From positions 124,001 to 188,000 of the forward strand of contig NC_091878.1 of the NCBI RefSeq assembly GCF_019399895.1: 64,000 nucleotides of DNA, in the 5' to 3' direction. This document shows, in pieces, positions 47,864 through 61,900 of this stretch. A program made the translations under genes and the position numbers. The notes below the pieces were generated by a model. The model was given only the letters and a program-made list of their open reading frames with translations. It was not told where the DNA came from and searched no databases. The DNA comes from Cardiocondyla obscurior. Lineage: Eukaryota > Arthropoda > Insecta > Hymenoptera > Formicidae. Within the stretch, counting starts at the first letter, position 1; the number at the start of each line of letters is the position of its first letter.

Positions 47864-50800
47864 TTACTTCGGCATGAAAAATTGTTGATGCGAGTGCGAG
47901 TTCGGCGGTGGATGTAGATTAGGATGTGGCGGTCCGCTGCCTCTGGTACCAGTGGCGTAAAGTTGTTGCTGGAAGTTATGAAACTGTTGAGCATAATTCG
48001 GATCGGACATGCTGGGTCCGCTGCCAACAAATGGGCCGGTTTTGAAATTACTGCTTGCACCGCCCATGCTCGGCGGTAGAGGCTGAGTGGCATCAGGCGG
48101 TGGTCCTAATCCCATCGGACTGGCCTTGTTGCCGGATACTCCGTACATGCCTGGATTCGGCTGGTTTGATAGATTTTGCGACACCATGTCGGGCGGGAAG
48201 ACTTTGTCGGAATCCATGGAGCCGCCTGGGAAGACGCCGCCACCTACCATATGCTGCATTCGCATTAAATTCGGTTGCGGTCGCATGTTGCCGACCGGTC
48301 TCATGGACGGGTGCATGGTGCCGGAAGTATTCATGGATTGATTATCCATCCTAGGTGAGGTACCCATACCAGGGATCCCGGCGGCATTCATATTGGACGG
48401 CATACCGCTATGCGGACCCCCCATGCTGTTTGGTACACAACCGTTCGGGAAGTATTGAAGATTTACGGAAGGCGTCCCTCCCATTTTCGATTCCAGATTA
48501 GACAGCGGATTAGTGAATCGCTGAAGGAAATCCAGACTGGGTGGGCCTCGAGGTGCATGACCGACGTTTGGCCTGGCCGGCAAATATTGTATGGTGTTAG
48601 GTGCATTCGGTTTTACTTGAACGTTCGCGCCATTGTACGGACTAGGCCCTGCGACTCCGTGGCCAGGAATCAATCTTGGCGGAGGCGCGTGTCCAGGATC
48701 ACCGCCGGGATAACCGGCGCCAGCTGCACCGACACCTGAATGACCGCCCATTATTCCATGACCACCCATCATAGCGGGATGTCCCATCTTACTAGGAACT
48801 CCACCAGGGCTCCCCGTGTGCGAAGTAGTAGGGCTATAGCTTGTTGGAGGACCTGCAAGACCTATGCACATACCACCAACCTCGTTGCCGGGTTCCCCGC
48901 TGGCTGCACCCATATGACAGCTTCCGTTCATTTCGCCACCCATCTGCATCATGTGCATGCCAGGGTGTGGATTGCCAAACGGCATCATACCAGCAGCATT
49001 GCCGGAGTGCATGGGCTCGTTACCCAACGAATTGCTCGCCGCCGTATTCGTCAGTTGTTGACTCATCTGCGCCAGAGACGTTATCGGATCGAAATTCGTA
49101 CCCATGGTGTTTAAGCCGCCAAGTCGACCGCCAATATTATTAGGATTGAGAGGCACGTTGTCAGATGGCTGACTCACGTTTATGGACGGCCTGCCGCAGG
49201 GGAAAGAACCGGCACCAGTGGGACCACCGCTTAGCGACGGGACTACTGTTGTATTGCCAGAATTGTTCGGATTCACTACCGTAGACGGTTGTTGTGGAGG
49301 CTGCTGCTGCTGCTGCTGTTGTTGTTGCTGCGATTGTGTTTGCTGTTGTTGCTGCTGAACATCTTTTACAGACGGCGGTGATGTGTCAGGTTTCATGGTA
49401 GGCGATGCTGGCACAGTTCGCGGTGGGCCCATACTATCGGGTAGACTGCTGTTGTGTGGTGTCGGACTACTTTGCGCGCTCGCGCTCGACTTGTTGCCTT
49501 GTTTCGCGGGATCTGCTGGAGTGTGCGGCGCGGCGCTACCCGGTGTATGTGGCGTATGTGGCGTATGAGGGCTGTGTAAAGAACCCGCAAAACCGCGGTT
49601 TATGCTGTCCATTTGTACAGGGCTCGCACCCTCTGATCTATTAGGAAATTGATTGTTGCTATCTAAACTTCCTGGCAAGATTCTGTTGGGCATCTCTGAA
49701 GAATTACCGGTGTTTCTGTTTCAAAAAAAAATTTAAAAAAAGTTATAATTATACAAGTTTTAGATGGTTATCAACAGTTATTTAGCATTAAAAAATTAAA
49801 AAAAAATTAAAAAATACTTACGTAGATGAATTACCATCCTTCAGACTCGTATTAGGTTGTTTTTGAATAGTCAGTTCCTGTCCTTCAAACGTACTAAGAT
49901 ATTGAAGTTGATGAGGGCTCGGCACTGGCATTAGATTTGCTTCTTTCACGGCTGATGCATTAACATTCCCAGCATGTTGTTGTTTCTGTTGAGCTAAAGA
50001 TTGAAGCGTTCGGCAAAACATTCCGTCCACTACAGAAAAAAAAGAAAAGAAAAAAAAAAAAAAAAAAAAAAAAAAGACGTATAAATCTATTTTATAAATT
50101 ATAAAGTTTTATAAAAGTCACGCCTTGATCAAATCAATGAAAAATTCGAAATTAAAAAATTTATAGATAATCATACCGTTTGGTTGTTGATTGGTAGAAA
50201 AATCAAGGGAAGCATCCTTTTGAGCAGTAGTACCACTAGGACTAAGTGCAGCAATATGTGAATGAGAAACCGGTGTTCCTGGATTGCTGTGATTCAATCG
50301 CGTTGTTGAAACGGCTGCCGTGGCAGCTGTAGCAACAGTCGGATTCGGTGAATCCTGACTTGTCGGGCTTTGCCCTGGCAGATGACTGGTCCTCTGATTA
50401 CCAAGCTGAAATTGTCTGTTGCAATCCGCTGGTGAATTCAAAGCGGAACTTGCACGCGGTGATGGTAGCGATAGATTGCTAGTTGGATTGTTGGGCGACG
50501 ATGGATTCGGGCTTTGAATTGCGATTGGTACGCTGGCAGATCGAGTCGTTTGATGATACGGTGGTGGCGGGCCTTGACTTCGCGGTACTCCAACCATATT
50601 AGAACCACGCAATGGTACTGCGCCAGGATTACCGACAGTTGCCTACAATATACGATACAATATATCTTTACATTCTTTACACGACAGATATTTTACGTGT
50701 AGTATTTTAATTAAGCTTATCATACACAAAAGATATACCTTATTCTTTCCATCAAGAAATTGATGCTGCAATTTATGCCAGTCCATAGACGGAGAGCACT

Positions 50801-52561
50801 GATTTGGAACACCAACAGGAGGAACATTCGTCGGAGGACATGATACCGTCGTTCCTTGCGTTGCATCTGTTAAAGCATTGCCAGATTGGTCTTCCTTGTG
50901 ACCGGGAAACAATATCATTTGCATTTTTCGCAAAGTCGCTAGTTGAACTTCTCTGTGTTGCCTTTGTTTGGGCGTTAAATTTTCGTCTGGAACCTTGACA
51001 CCTTGAAGAGATGGTTGTAAACCTCCCGGGCCTGGACTCGTTGTGCCACCTAATAAATTTGGACTGTGGCCCATGGTAGCATTATTAGCGGGTTGAGGGT
51101 TAGCTGTATAAAAAACAGAATATATTAAACGTTGCACAATGTAAAAAAAATTAATAATTAAATTTAAGTTCGTAAATTAAACGTTGCACAATGTAAAAAA
51201 AATTAATAATAAAATTTAAGTTCGTAAATTAAACGTTGCACAATGTAAAAAAAATTAATAATAAAATTTAAGTTCGTAAATTAAACGTTGCACAATGTAA
51301 AAAAAATTAATAATTAAATTTAAGTTCGTAAATTTAACAAAATTTACCTGAATTACCAGGTGAATTCGGCACAAGGCAAGGCACGTCTATGTTTCCATCA
51401 TCCAGTGATGGTTCAGAATTACCGAGAGAATTTCCACCGTTTATATTTCGCAGGTTCGGCTGTTCGTTCCAAAATTGTGGAGCATTTGGATCTAGTGCTG
51501 GTAAATCCGGGGGTTGTTCAGTCGGGAAAGTATTATTCGCATTTCCCTGATGGCCTTTCTGTTTCATCATAGCAAGATTATTTAACCATTGAGCAGGATT
51601 TTGTCGAAATTGATTTACTTTATTTGGATGTTTCTAAAAGAATAAAAACGATAAATATATATTAATGGCAATTAAATAAATAATAATTAATATATATTTA
51701 TAAGTGTATACAAATTATCAAAAACATTTTACATAAAATATGAAAAATAATATCAATAAAACACAGATAAATTAAAAAAATTAAGAAATAAACAGAAAGT
51801 AATATTGTATTCACCCTACGTTAATAATAAAACAAAATTTTTCTAAAATTAATTAAAATTTTATAATAAATTGTAGACAATCTACACTTTAATAAAAATA
51901 TTTGACTCTGCACATAATACCTCCAAATATTTTTTAGTGCCTGGTTGTGCACAATGATAAGCGATGATCGAAGAATATTCGCCTCTCAACACTGTGTCTG
52001 CAGCTTTATTAGCCAACGTCGTAGAAAATACAAAAATTTGGCTCTGTTGTTGCATATATTGAGCCTCTCCGCTGCTCGTACTCGTTCCCATCTGCTTTCC
52101 CACAACATTACTGACAAGTGGTTGAATGCTGTCCGCTGTAATAACATTTCCACTATAATCTATAGCAAAAAGGATAATTTGATTAATCTAATATAATTGT
52201 ATGTAATAAAAAAAAATTAATGTACAATCAACATACAAATACAGATCTGCATGTAAATTAATAAGTCAATCTTACCAGGTAGGTCGTCGGAAGGATTGTT
52301 AGGGTCTCCCTCTTGTTTGACTGAATTCAGAATGGGTTGGTTTCCATTTGCACTCTGGTTTTCCCCAGACATTGTACCTTCGCCGTTGGATGGATCCAAG
52401 CAGGGATCTCTTGGACACTCAGAAGTGTCTTCACCAGTGGCATCCTCGTTTCCACCTGAGCCTTCCTCCTTGATTTTAACAGGATCAGCATCAGGCTCAT
52501 CCTTGACAACAGTGGTAGGTGGACAACAGCTAGGCTCGTTGGGCTTCTTTTCAGTTTTCAT
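47864..52561 (-). CDS. lgs: Legless / BCL9 Wnt co-activator scaffold
   Basis: Nuclear adaptor linking Pygopus to Armadillo/beta-catenin. Exons in transcript order are 52276-52561, 51921-52159, 51348-51633, 50739-51103, 50177-50642, 49822-50029 and 47864-49715 (1233 aa, all phases fit). HD1 (about 135-185) contains QIFVFSTTLANKAADTVL and IIAYHCAQPGTKKYLE; in the family it contacts the Pygo PHD finger. HD2 (about 313-340) contains LTPKQRQHREVQLATLRKMQ and LFP, the Armadillo-binding helix. HD3 (about 583-608) contains SPHQLQYLSTFEGQELTIQK. The long last exon is Pro/Gly/Met/Asn-rich with a polyglutamine tract near 49290-49360, and the protein ends FMPK. The start ATG at 52561 follows a frame with only a TTG further upstream. 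The N-terminus has VKDEP, IKEEG and VKQEG sumoylation-like sites. Confidence 0.95.
51124..51336. repeat. Tandem array, four copies of a 52-bp unit, in a lgs intron
   Basis: The GTTGCACAATG marker recurs at 51131, 51183, 51235 and 51287, exactly 52 bases apart. The units are nearly identical, differing at one A/T site in the middle. The array begins about 20 bases from lgs exon 4 and ends just before exon 3 (51348), filling almost all of that small intron. Confidence 0.92.
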
Positions 52562-54853
52562 GGCTGAAGCGTGTTTGCTAGACAACCAAGTGTGTCAAAC
52601 CTTACTGCTGTTGTTAAATAGTGAGAAAAGACGCATGGCCACCAGAACTAAATCCAGATCCTGATGTTACGTACAGCAAAGTACGATAAGGGACAGAGGA
52701 AGAAAAGAGATAGGTTGATAACAAGACACACGTTGTCCAGTCAACAGTAGATCACTTGCGCTCACCAGACGGCACTCACGAGACCGTTCCTAGCTCGAAG
52801 CATCGCCATGTGGCCACTTCCCACAGGACAACACGACGGAATCGGCACGTACAGCAGGACCGAAGTCTATAAGCGCGAGAAGTTTATCCGCGCACCGTGG
52901 CTGGAGGGATGCTGCGGCCCCGGAGCCTCGGCCACCTGGATAATCGAGAGAGCGATCCGGCCGTTGAGCGGGCCGGAACGAGCGATTCTGTTAGCGAAAC
53001 CGGTGGAAAGCTGCGCCGAAGCGCGGCGATAGTCCCGTAGCACTCTTCCGCGCGGGAGAAAGTTCGTCCGGAGTGTCAGCCTCACCTGGACGGCGGGCGC
53101 ATAACGCACCTTCTCGGCTGCTGTGTGTGTGTCGCGCGCGGCTGCTGCTGCTGCTGCTGCGGCTGCGGCTGCGGCGGTGGCGGAGCAGCGGCGGAGCGCG
53201 GCGCATTCACGCCGCGGGTCCCACTCACAGACGCGGCGGGCTCCGGGTGATCAGACGGCGGGGCGTACGCACGCTACCTGCGCGACTTGGGGTGTCCTCC
53301 TTGCCGTTGTACGCGCGAGCATTGTTCTCTCGATCCCCGACTTTATTTGTCACTTCATGGTCGCTTTGATTATTTATTTCTTTTACGCACGGCTGCCAAC
53401 TGCCCGTCGGAAATTTCGACGGTGTCCGCCTGGAAGCGCGCCGCCCGTGCGTCAAACGGAGACGGGACGATACGCGGCCCCAAGAGTGCAAGCCAGACGC
53501 CCGCGTCGTGTCCTCGTCGCGCGCGTGCGCGCTTGGGCACCCTCGCGCTACAGACTCCACGCTCTCTCGTCGCACCGTCGCCCGCGAGGGTTACTATTTT
53601 CGTCTTTCTTTGGTTATATTTTTGCCGTCCCGTAGCCTCTTTCGATCGCGGCGGCGGCAGCCGATACCTGATCGTCTTTCTGTCCACTTCGAGCTCAACG
53701 ACGCCGTGCGGCGCGACGAGGATGAAAGAGAGAGACACCAAAAGAGCGAGGGGGAGAGAGATAGAGGACGCTTTTGACCCCAGAATTTTATTTCGCACTC
53801 GAATTCGCGTCCGCGAATCGAAGCTTCGTGAAATCGTGTCTGGAATGCGCGCGGGGCTGAGGAGCGAGAAGGGGATGGAGAAGGGAGGCAGAGTCGAGCT
53901 CTCGCGTGGCGATGCACCCTGCATTCCCTGAGTTTCCGGCGACCGCGGTGGACCCGTAGGTGTCGTACGTTTAATATCTCGCGGCCTCGGCGGTAACTTC
54001 AAAGTCTTTCGGTTGCGAGGGAAGCACGATAACTCACGTCAATTAAAAATATTTGTGTCGACCTGCATCGAATAATATATATATATAGACATGTAGGTTT
54101 AAAAAATCAACGACGATTCTACCTTTTATTTTATTTTTTTTCAAATTAAAAACACGAGTTCAATTGCGAGTCGATTTCACCACGTAACAAAGCAAGTACG
54201 CTGCTACTTGACAGTCAGTCTTTGACTGGTAATCAAATGTTCCTTTTTACGTGATTAAGCTTACCTGTTGCGTATTAGCTTCAATTTACATTTATTATTC
54301 TTTTTCTTTTTTTTTTTTGCAATGAAATTTTCAGCCTCGCGGAAGGAGCTCGGCGCTCGAAGCTAGGATTCACGCGATAACCTAAAAAGGGATAACGCTT
54401 TACCACACAAAACTGCACGGCGTCTTGACGATCAGCGTAAGCGGCGACAAGATGCTCGTGTTAAGTCTGGTATAATTTCTCAAGATTTCTCTCATCGAGA
54501 GCCCGAAATTCACGCGAGTGACTTACAGGACAAACTTGCCGCGCAGCTCCTCGCGATAGGGTAAATATCGAGGGGCAAGGTGAAAACAAGAGAGCGTAGA
54601 CTTCGCCTTTTTTTCGAACAGTACTTGTACGAAAGAAGGGGGACCTTTCGCGGCCCACGCTCGTACGATTGATACGATTTAATTGATAAGATATTTAAAT
54701 TTATGACCCACGCGAATTTTTACATTGTCGAAGCATAACCTGGCTCTCTGTTGTGCCTTGACGCCGAATTCTGATCTCCGTTCATTAAAATTATTTAAAA
54801 TTATGCAGCGACAAATTAACATTGCACCGAGGGAAGGCCGAACTTCCGAAGCG
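52562..54853. promoter_or_regulatory. Divergent promoter interval between lgs and IntS12
   Basis: 2.3 kb separates the two start codons, with the genes pointing away from each other. About 52.8-53.95 kb is strongly GC- and CpG-rich, with a GCTGCTGCGGCTGCGG-type low-complexity run at about 53141-53178. Long open frames here follow composition only. The lgs leader contains upstream ATGs on the - strand, so it probably has a spliced 5' UTR. The IntS12 leader lies in the AT-richer last part. Confidence 0.5.
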
Positions 54854-55962
54854 ATGACTCAATTGGAGCTGGATCCTCAGTTTACGCAGGGCTTGCGACT
54901 CCTGTACTCTACCAACAAGGACTCTGCAGAGCAACTGCGAGCTTTGTTGGATGAAGCAATTAAGCAAAAGTATGGGCCATCCAAGATGCTATCCAATGTG
55001 CTGCATAAAAAGGTAATCAATAGTTTGTTACGTTGACCGTAAAGTAAAAACAAGTCTATAACTTTCCACTTCTCAGTACATGATGGAAGAGCCAGTGTTG
55101 AGCGATCACAGTAGTAGCAGCAGTAAGAAGAGCAAGAGCTCCAGCTCGTCTAAGCATTCGAGTAAATCGAGCAAGAACAGTTCGCCGGTTAATTTACCAG
55201 CACGCGATACCCCACCGGATATCCTGCAGTCGGATGACACCTTGGCGCTGGAAATTCTGGAGGATGATCTTACGTGCGTTATTTGCAAGGGGATGGACGT
55301 CGGGGCGAGAAACAGGCTCGTTGAATGTCAGGAATGTCATTCTTTGTATCATCAGGAATGCCATGTTCCCCATATCTTAGACTCGCAGATAGATAATGTG
55401 CCGAAACAAGTGTGGTACTGCTCCAACTGTCCCAAGTCTCAGGTGTGTGTATTCATCCACATTTACAATTTATGCAACAATTTATTTTGAACAACAAAAA
55501 GAAATTATTTTAATATTATGTTTGAAAAAAAATTCATATAATTTTTGCTTATAATGGTAAGTCATCGTTGTTACAACGAGAAGAAGAAATTTTTTATAAG
55601 TATTATGATTTAGGTTTCGAAAGAAAGGAATTCCCCAAAGACTGTGATAGAAAGTAAATCTAAGGAACAGAAAAAGTCTAGTTCTAGTAAGTACAAGCGT
55701 ACGTTTGTTAATGAAATGTATAAGATTAATTATTAAACTAATAATTTTTATAGGCAGCGGATCTAAAATAACACCAAATATCCATATTATTAGCGCGGAT
55801 AAAAGACTGAAAGACATGATGAAAAAAGCTAAGCAAGACAAACGAAACACAAGTACTGCCACAGGTTCAAAAAGCTCTTCATCTAGTTCGCCCGCACTGA
55901 CATCAGCCAAATCTTCTCAGGAAAAGTCATTGTTGTATAAAATAAAGTCAGGGGTAGAATAA
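54854..55962 (+). CDS. IntS12: Integrator complex subunit 12 (PHD finger)
   Basis: Exons are 54854-55012, 55077-55442, 55614-55686 and 55754-55962 (268 aa). It is a subunit of the nuclear Integrator complex, which acts on RNA polymerase II and cleaves snRNA 3' ends. The N-terminal block LELDPQFTQGL ... STNKDSAEQLRALLDEA matches the family. In Drosophila this N-terminal microdomain, rather than the PHD, is the functionally essential part. The PHD finger spans about 118-172 with C120, C123, C137, C140, H145, C148, C168 and C171 as the C4HC3 zinc ligands. Ser/Lys-rich linkers flank it, and a basic stretch (ADKRLKDMMKKAKQDKR) lies near the C-terminus. An in-frame ATG at 54803 would add 17 residues; I prefer 54854 because the family begins just before LELDP. 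The protein is clearly shorter than vertebrate INTS12. Confidence 0.94.
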
Positions 55963-58900
55963 TCTGCTTAATTTATAAAAGAAAGAATAACAAACAAAAT
56001 AGCAAATTAGCATGTACAAATGGTGTATTTCATAAAAATACCACGGAATAAATTTTTTATCGATAGCGTAATTATTTTATAATTAATTTTGTTCAACTAG
56101 GAGAAAGGGCGACAATTTTGGTTGTTACTTTTTATGAATATATTTTCACATAATCGGAAAGAATAAGAGAAAGAGTAAGAATCGCCCGTCCCTTTACGAG
56201 AAAAGACAGAAATCCTAAATAGACGATAACTACTAATGTGTATTTATATTGAAGTTTAATCTCGAATTACATTCAATCGATATTAATACAATTGGGCCTT
56301 TGTGTAATGTCTGAATTTCTTACTGTCTATATAAATACAATTCCATATTATACAATTTATTAATAATTGTACAAACGTGCCATGTAAATTTGTTATTTTT
56401 AAGCTTTCGCATTATTATTACAAAAATATTAAGTATGTAGAAAATAATGACATAATATTACTATCGCTAATAATTATTACACGTAACATCGTTCGTAATA
56501 CAAGTCTGCGTTGATAGTTTTAATGTAAATATACAATAGATCATTTTTAATACCTTTTTATTGAGATATTTATAAAAGAAAAGCGATAAAATTATATAAA
56601 CTTGACATATCTCAAGATTACGCATTAATTGTACTATTTATATATATAGCATATACACAATTTTCGTCACCGAAATCAACTCGTACCGAGTACGCTAATT
56701 TATTACTAGCGTAGCGATACAACATCGACGCCGGAATTGATGTTAGGGTTAAAAATGCACAGTGGAAAACTATAACACACGCGCCAAGTACGTTCTAATG
56801 TATACAAGATATACATGTAAACTTGTGTAGCCGCGAATGCGGAAGTGATTTAGATGCGACATACAAGTATTCCGAATTAACGTAACAATTTGCGTAACGA
56901 CACTTGCTTTTTCAATAGGATATTTTCGAAAAGTTGACGTTTTGCGTATCCGTATATTTATAGTTAACAATATTTAGATCCTAGCGCATCAACGAGCTGT
57001 GATAATTTTGCACGGGCTCGCGGCTCAGTATCGCGCCCGTCCAATTACAATAAATTTTTACAAAGACGTCCCATCTTTGACAAAAGAATTTTGAATCTCA
57101 AAGTCCACGAAGGACCAGAATGATCGATCGCTATTTCTATGCGTTTCATGCGGGTACAATTCGGATGAATAGCGACAAATTATAACGATTCGAATTACAG
57201 AATACGGTTCACCAGTGTTTTAGTTCCGTAAGACTGATAGCAGATCTGTACAGCCGAGACTGCGGAAGGGCAAAGAATAACCAAGAGATAACGAGATGCG
57301 TGTCGTTTATAATACCAATATATTTCTTGCGATTTTCGTTTTAAATGCAATTAGTCATTTGTCCCTATGTCCCATCGAGAATTTGGCAAGAATTATTTCA
57401 TTCTCTCGAGTGTCACTTAAAGTCTACTCGTGCGCGAGATGAGAATGGGGAAGGGGTGGGCTGAAGTACTATGTACAATGAAGGGGAAAGAGAGAGGGCT
57501 ATTTGCGAGGAGTTGAAATTGCACACATACTACACGCATACCCGCACACACGGACACATACGCGATATAATATACAGGCGCGACAAGGATGTAAGGGCAT
57601 CATTGCGCTTGGCTTAATGAACGGGGGACAGACACTTCTCCAGCATACATTTAGTGGCGATCAAGATTGGCCAACTTAACGTGACGACATCCCGCAATCT
57701 ATTGAAAAATTTTTATCTTAGGACGCTGATTTAGAACGCAACCAATACAACAATCGTCCAATATTGGTCAATTATATTACTAACGATTTAAACGGAACTG
57801 AATTAAATACCATGCGCTTTGGGGAGTGACTTTCCAATGGAAAATGTACAGGAGAAATGTCTTTAAATGAGAAAAATTATCGGAATTAACTCTTTCTCTT
57901 TCTCTCTCTCTCTTTCCCTCTCGTCTTAACAAAGAGTAATAATCTTAACTCGACACAGAATGTGATCGGATTTATATATATATATATATATATACATATA
58001 TATGTATATATACTACGAAGCATGACACACTAATTTCGCCCCACGGACGCCGCAAATCGCCGCTTCTCTCAGTCCGTTATTAATTACAAACGTTGAATTG
58101 CAGAATTGACAAGCTTTTCAGATGGATGGAGTCGACTTCTGACCATACTACGGCCCCGCAGAGTACTCTGCCGCGTGTCTCTCTTTCCCGGTATTTATTT
58201 TAAGACGCTTCACGTCGGTCTTCCACCTTCGGTGGCCGCCGTTTTCAATAAAATATTCAGCGAGCACACCGCGTATAGAGGTGGCGTCAATATTTTACCG
58301 TTCGCTTCTCCTCCTTTTCTCTCGGCAGCGGGCATACACACACCGCGCGCGTGTTTGCCCTCTTTGCCGCCGCTTATTTTTGCACTTATTTATTTTTACC
58401 GCGCCGCTCGTAACATACAAATGTGTGGAAATTGAGAAGCAAAATCTCGGCGCGAGAAACGGATGGATTAAGCCCCGTGCTGGTTCTCTCGTTTCTTTGT
58501 TCATTTTTATTTTTATTTTCTCGACGGCGCGGCAGAGCTCGCCGCGCACCTGTACGTTCGCAGAGTACGGAGGTGACGCTGTATGGATTCTCTATCGGAT
58601 CGCGCTCGATAACGTTGCCCGACATATATCTTACGTATCGCACAGGAATATAATCCAACTGAGTTTCACGGAAATAAAAATGTCCCGCACACCTGTCGAG
58701 AGGCCAACTGGCAACCCGATAATAGCGACGAGATGTGCACCCGCGAGCTCGTATGCGTATTCACGTGTGACATATGCGAATAGATGCGCACGAGCGTGTC
58801 TCCGTGTACGTCAATCTGTGCGCGATGTATTCCAAAAGACGCTAAGAGGAACGTCCGCATTCGCACTGCACGTTAAGTCCATAAATGCGCAGCTTTGTAC

Positions 58901-61900
58901 GCGTGCAAAGTGACTTTTCGATGCATCCTTCTTTGTGAAATTCAAATTGGAAAAGCACCGGATTTGCTCGTCTCCAAAGAACCTTTTCTAAAAAAAAAAA
59001 AAAAAAAAGAGAACAAAAAGAAATTTAAATTAATGAAAAAGTCATTAAATATATATTTTTAACGTCATAATTAGCATCTTTTTCTTTTAGACTTACTCGA
59101 AAGAATTGCGCATTTAAGGATCAACGTTTTGCGCTAGCTACGTTTTGGTACCGTTCCTCTCCGCGGTTTGCCCGTCGCGAGAATAAGGAGGTCTTTTAAA
59201 GCGGGAATGTCTCTACGGACGATTTGGCGATATGGTTCCGCACTTCGATTTTCTTCGCCCTCAAATGCGAAACGTGGCAGTGACGATAAAAACGAAATCT
59301 AGAAGGCTACGCATACGTATAGAGCTTTCCAAGGACGTTACGTCAGGTGTACAGGGCTTGGAGTGTAGCGACGGCAGTTCTCTGTCGTTGTATGTCCTCC
59401 ATGAGAAACCGGAAACAACGTTAACGGCAGTGCTTCGGTTAATCAGGATCATCCGCGACCGTAGCCACCCTTAGTCTCGCTCTTCTGTCTCGCACTCAAG
59501 CTCTCTCTTACTCGCACATACACATATGTATACATATATATATAATTCTTAAATGTAAGTTTGTCTTTTTTTTATTAAATAAGTAATGACGGCTTATACA
59601 TCGTTAGTATAAAGTGAGAACCGAAAAGTGTACGATACTTTCAATTCGCAGGACGAGCGAGGTGCAAGCCCATTGCACCGTTTCGCCCATGGGACAATTT
59701 AATCGCGTTCTACACACCGAGTGAAATCTTCTGCCTTCGTAAAGAAAAAGGCTTCAACTCCATAGAATAAAAGTCTTTAGAAGAATCGAATTAATATTTA
59801 ACCGACCGCATTAAAACAAGTTAATTTCGTACCTTCAAGGTCCGTTATAATTAATTAAGAAATTCATTTGGACATAAAATCTATCGGCGAGATTCGAACG
59901 ATTTTAATTATCGTTTAATTAATTTTTTTTCTTTCTATTTTAATTCTTGACTATAATCATTACAAAATTGACGTCACTTTTACAATTCATTGCCGTTATC
60001 ACACTTAAGTGTATATTAATAGTTTAAATCATAATTTGGACATAAATCGGTCATTAATATTTTAGAGCCGTAGCTTCTCTTTTTCAATTAGGCAGAAGAG
60101 TACTTCCTGCTCCTTATTCTGTTCGCGCGGGTTTCGATACCGATTTGGAAAACGTTAACGGGAAAGAGTAACTTCCGCGCGAATATCCGCTACGCAATCT
60201 GCCGCCGTACACCGAACTCGAATGCGGAAATACAAATTCGTGTATGCTTCGCATAGTGTAATATATAAATGCTCGTGTACCGCGCGACTTTCGAGGGTGC
60301 GTTGAATTCGCGGACGAGGACGATGGCACCTCCGCGAACGCGTTAAACTACTACGTACGTAGAAAAAAGAAAAATAAAATACAAATCTATTACGTAACAT
60401 GTCTTCACGATAATTAACGTGGGGAAATCTGATCTAACAAAATTCTTCGTAATCTTGTCTGGAGGAGGGAAGACTGCGTCAAGCGGTATTAAATTCGCTC
60501 GCTTCGCGCGTAAGTCGAGGTCCCCCAAAATCTAAGTAAACGGTACGTAAATAATTAGCGACGTGGTGCAAAATCGATCGCGACGGCTACGTTCTGAAGA
60601 GGACCCGATAATAGAACTCATACCGCGCGCCTATTTTCAGGAGCGAGCAAATCTCTCACCGCGTCGAAACAGATGGCACACGTACACACGTAAAGAGAGG
60701 CGTACACTTGACGTTAAAATCAGAAACAGACATATGTGGATACGGATATTCATACGATCCGATTACAAAGAGAACGTGCACACGACGAAATGTTAGACTC
60801 ATACAGTTAGCACAGATTGACGTACATTCGCGGCCGAGAGTTCCTCGCAAATATAAATAAATACGATACACGTGTAATAGAGAGAAAGGGGGTATACAGG
60901 TCGCGTGGTCGCAAACATGAGGAGCCTGGGGACCTGGGAATATAATCGAAATTACGACGCGCTGCGTATTAAGTACAAGAGTATGAGCACATCCCCAGCC
61001 TCCCTGGACCTAATACCGGCGACTCACCGATCAATCTTCGTTGCTCCGATTGAACGACAAGTTCTTACATTGGCTTTAAACAGACTTCGTAAAACGTGCG
61101 CAAAAACTCGGAAAAACTTGGCAGTGCGTGCCGAATACAATCATCTAATTTTCCATTGATATTACAAAACGCGAAGATTATTGAAAGTTACCTTCAAAAG
61201 AAGGAAAAAAAAAAAAAGAAAAAAAAATGCATATTAAAAAAAAAAAACCGCCAGTCTTATATGTTAACTAAAAAGTAAGTTAGATCCTTTGAATACTGCG
61301 TGTCGTTGTGCCACGACGAGTGTCCACTAAGACCTTGTGACAAAAGCATATAAATCTCGGTCAGAGTATATCAGTAAATACAAAACTTCAGCACAATTGA
61401 AACAGTCTCCAATAGTCTTGCAACACGATAATATAAAAAAAGGTCCGTTTCGTTTTGCATCTGTTACCATTTAATATAGTAATCGTAATGAATAGGCAGC
61501 ATTAATAATTAATAATAATAATAGAGAAATAATAATTAATAACCGTTAATATCATAATAATAATAATAATAATAATAACACAATAATATAATACATACGA
61601 GATAATGGAAGATAAAATTTTTAGATGCTCCACAAAATGGCCTTTTCTAAAAAATTATTCGCACTTGGTAAACTACCACGTACAGCAGATACAGAGAGAC
61701 TCAGAAGCAAAATAAAAGATAAAGATAAAAGAAAACGATTTCTTCGTTCGACATTAGACGATATACGTAGATAGGCCTAGAGTAGTCTGAGCTGCTCTTA
61801 TAACTTTTAACTCTTAAATTTTTTTTTTTTTTTAACGTTATTTTAATCGCCTTAATTTAATATTATCTGTTACTCTGTCTCTGAATTATAAGGGTACGAA

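Noticed and set aside
48055..49644. Several + strand frames over the lgs last exon
   Set aside because: Antisense shadows of the Pro/Gly/Met-rich lgs coding sequence.
52562..52585. Longer lgs start giving an extra eight residues
   Set aside because: The codon at 52585 is TTG, not ATG. The first ATG of the frame is at 52561.
53073..53931. Ala-run and Arg-rich frames between lgs and IntS12
   Set aside because: GC-rich promoter and leader composition with frames open on both strands. The Ala run is a GCTGCTGCGGCTGCGG-type repeat.
54725..54802. Earlier IntS12 start
   Set aside because: That frame start is also a TTG. Only 54803 and 54854 are ATG, and 54854 matches the family N-terminus best.
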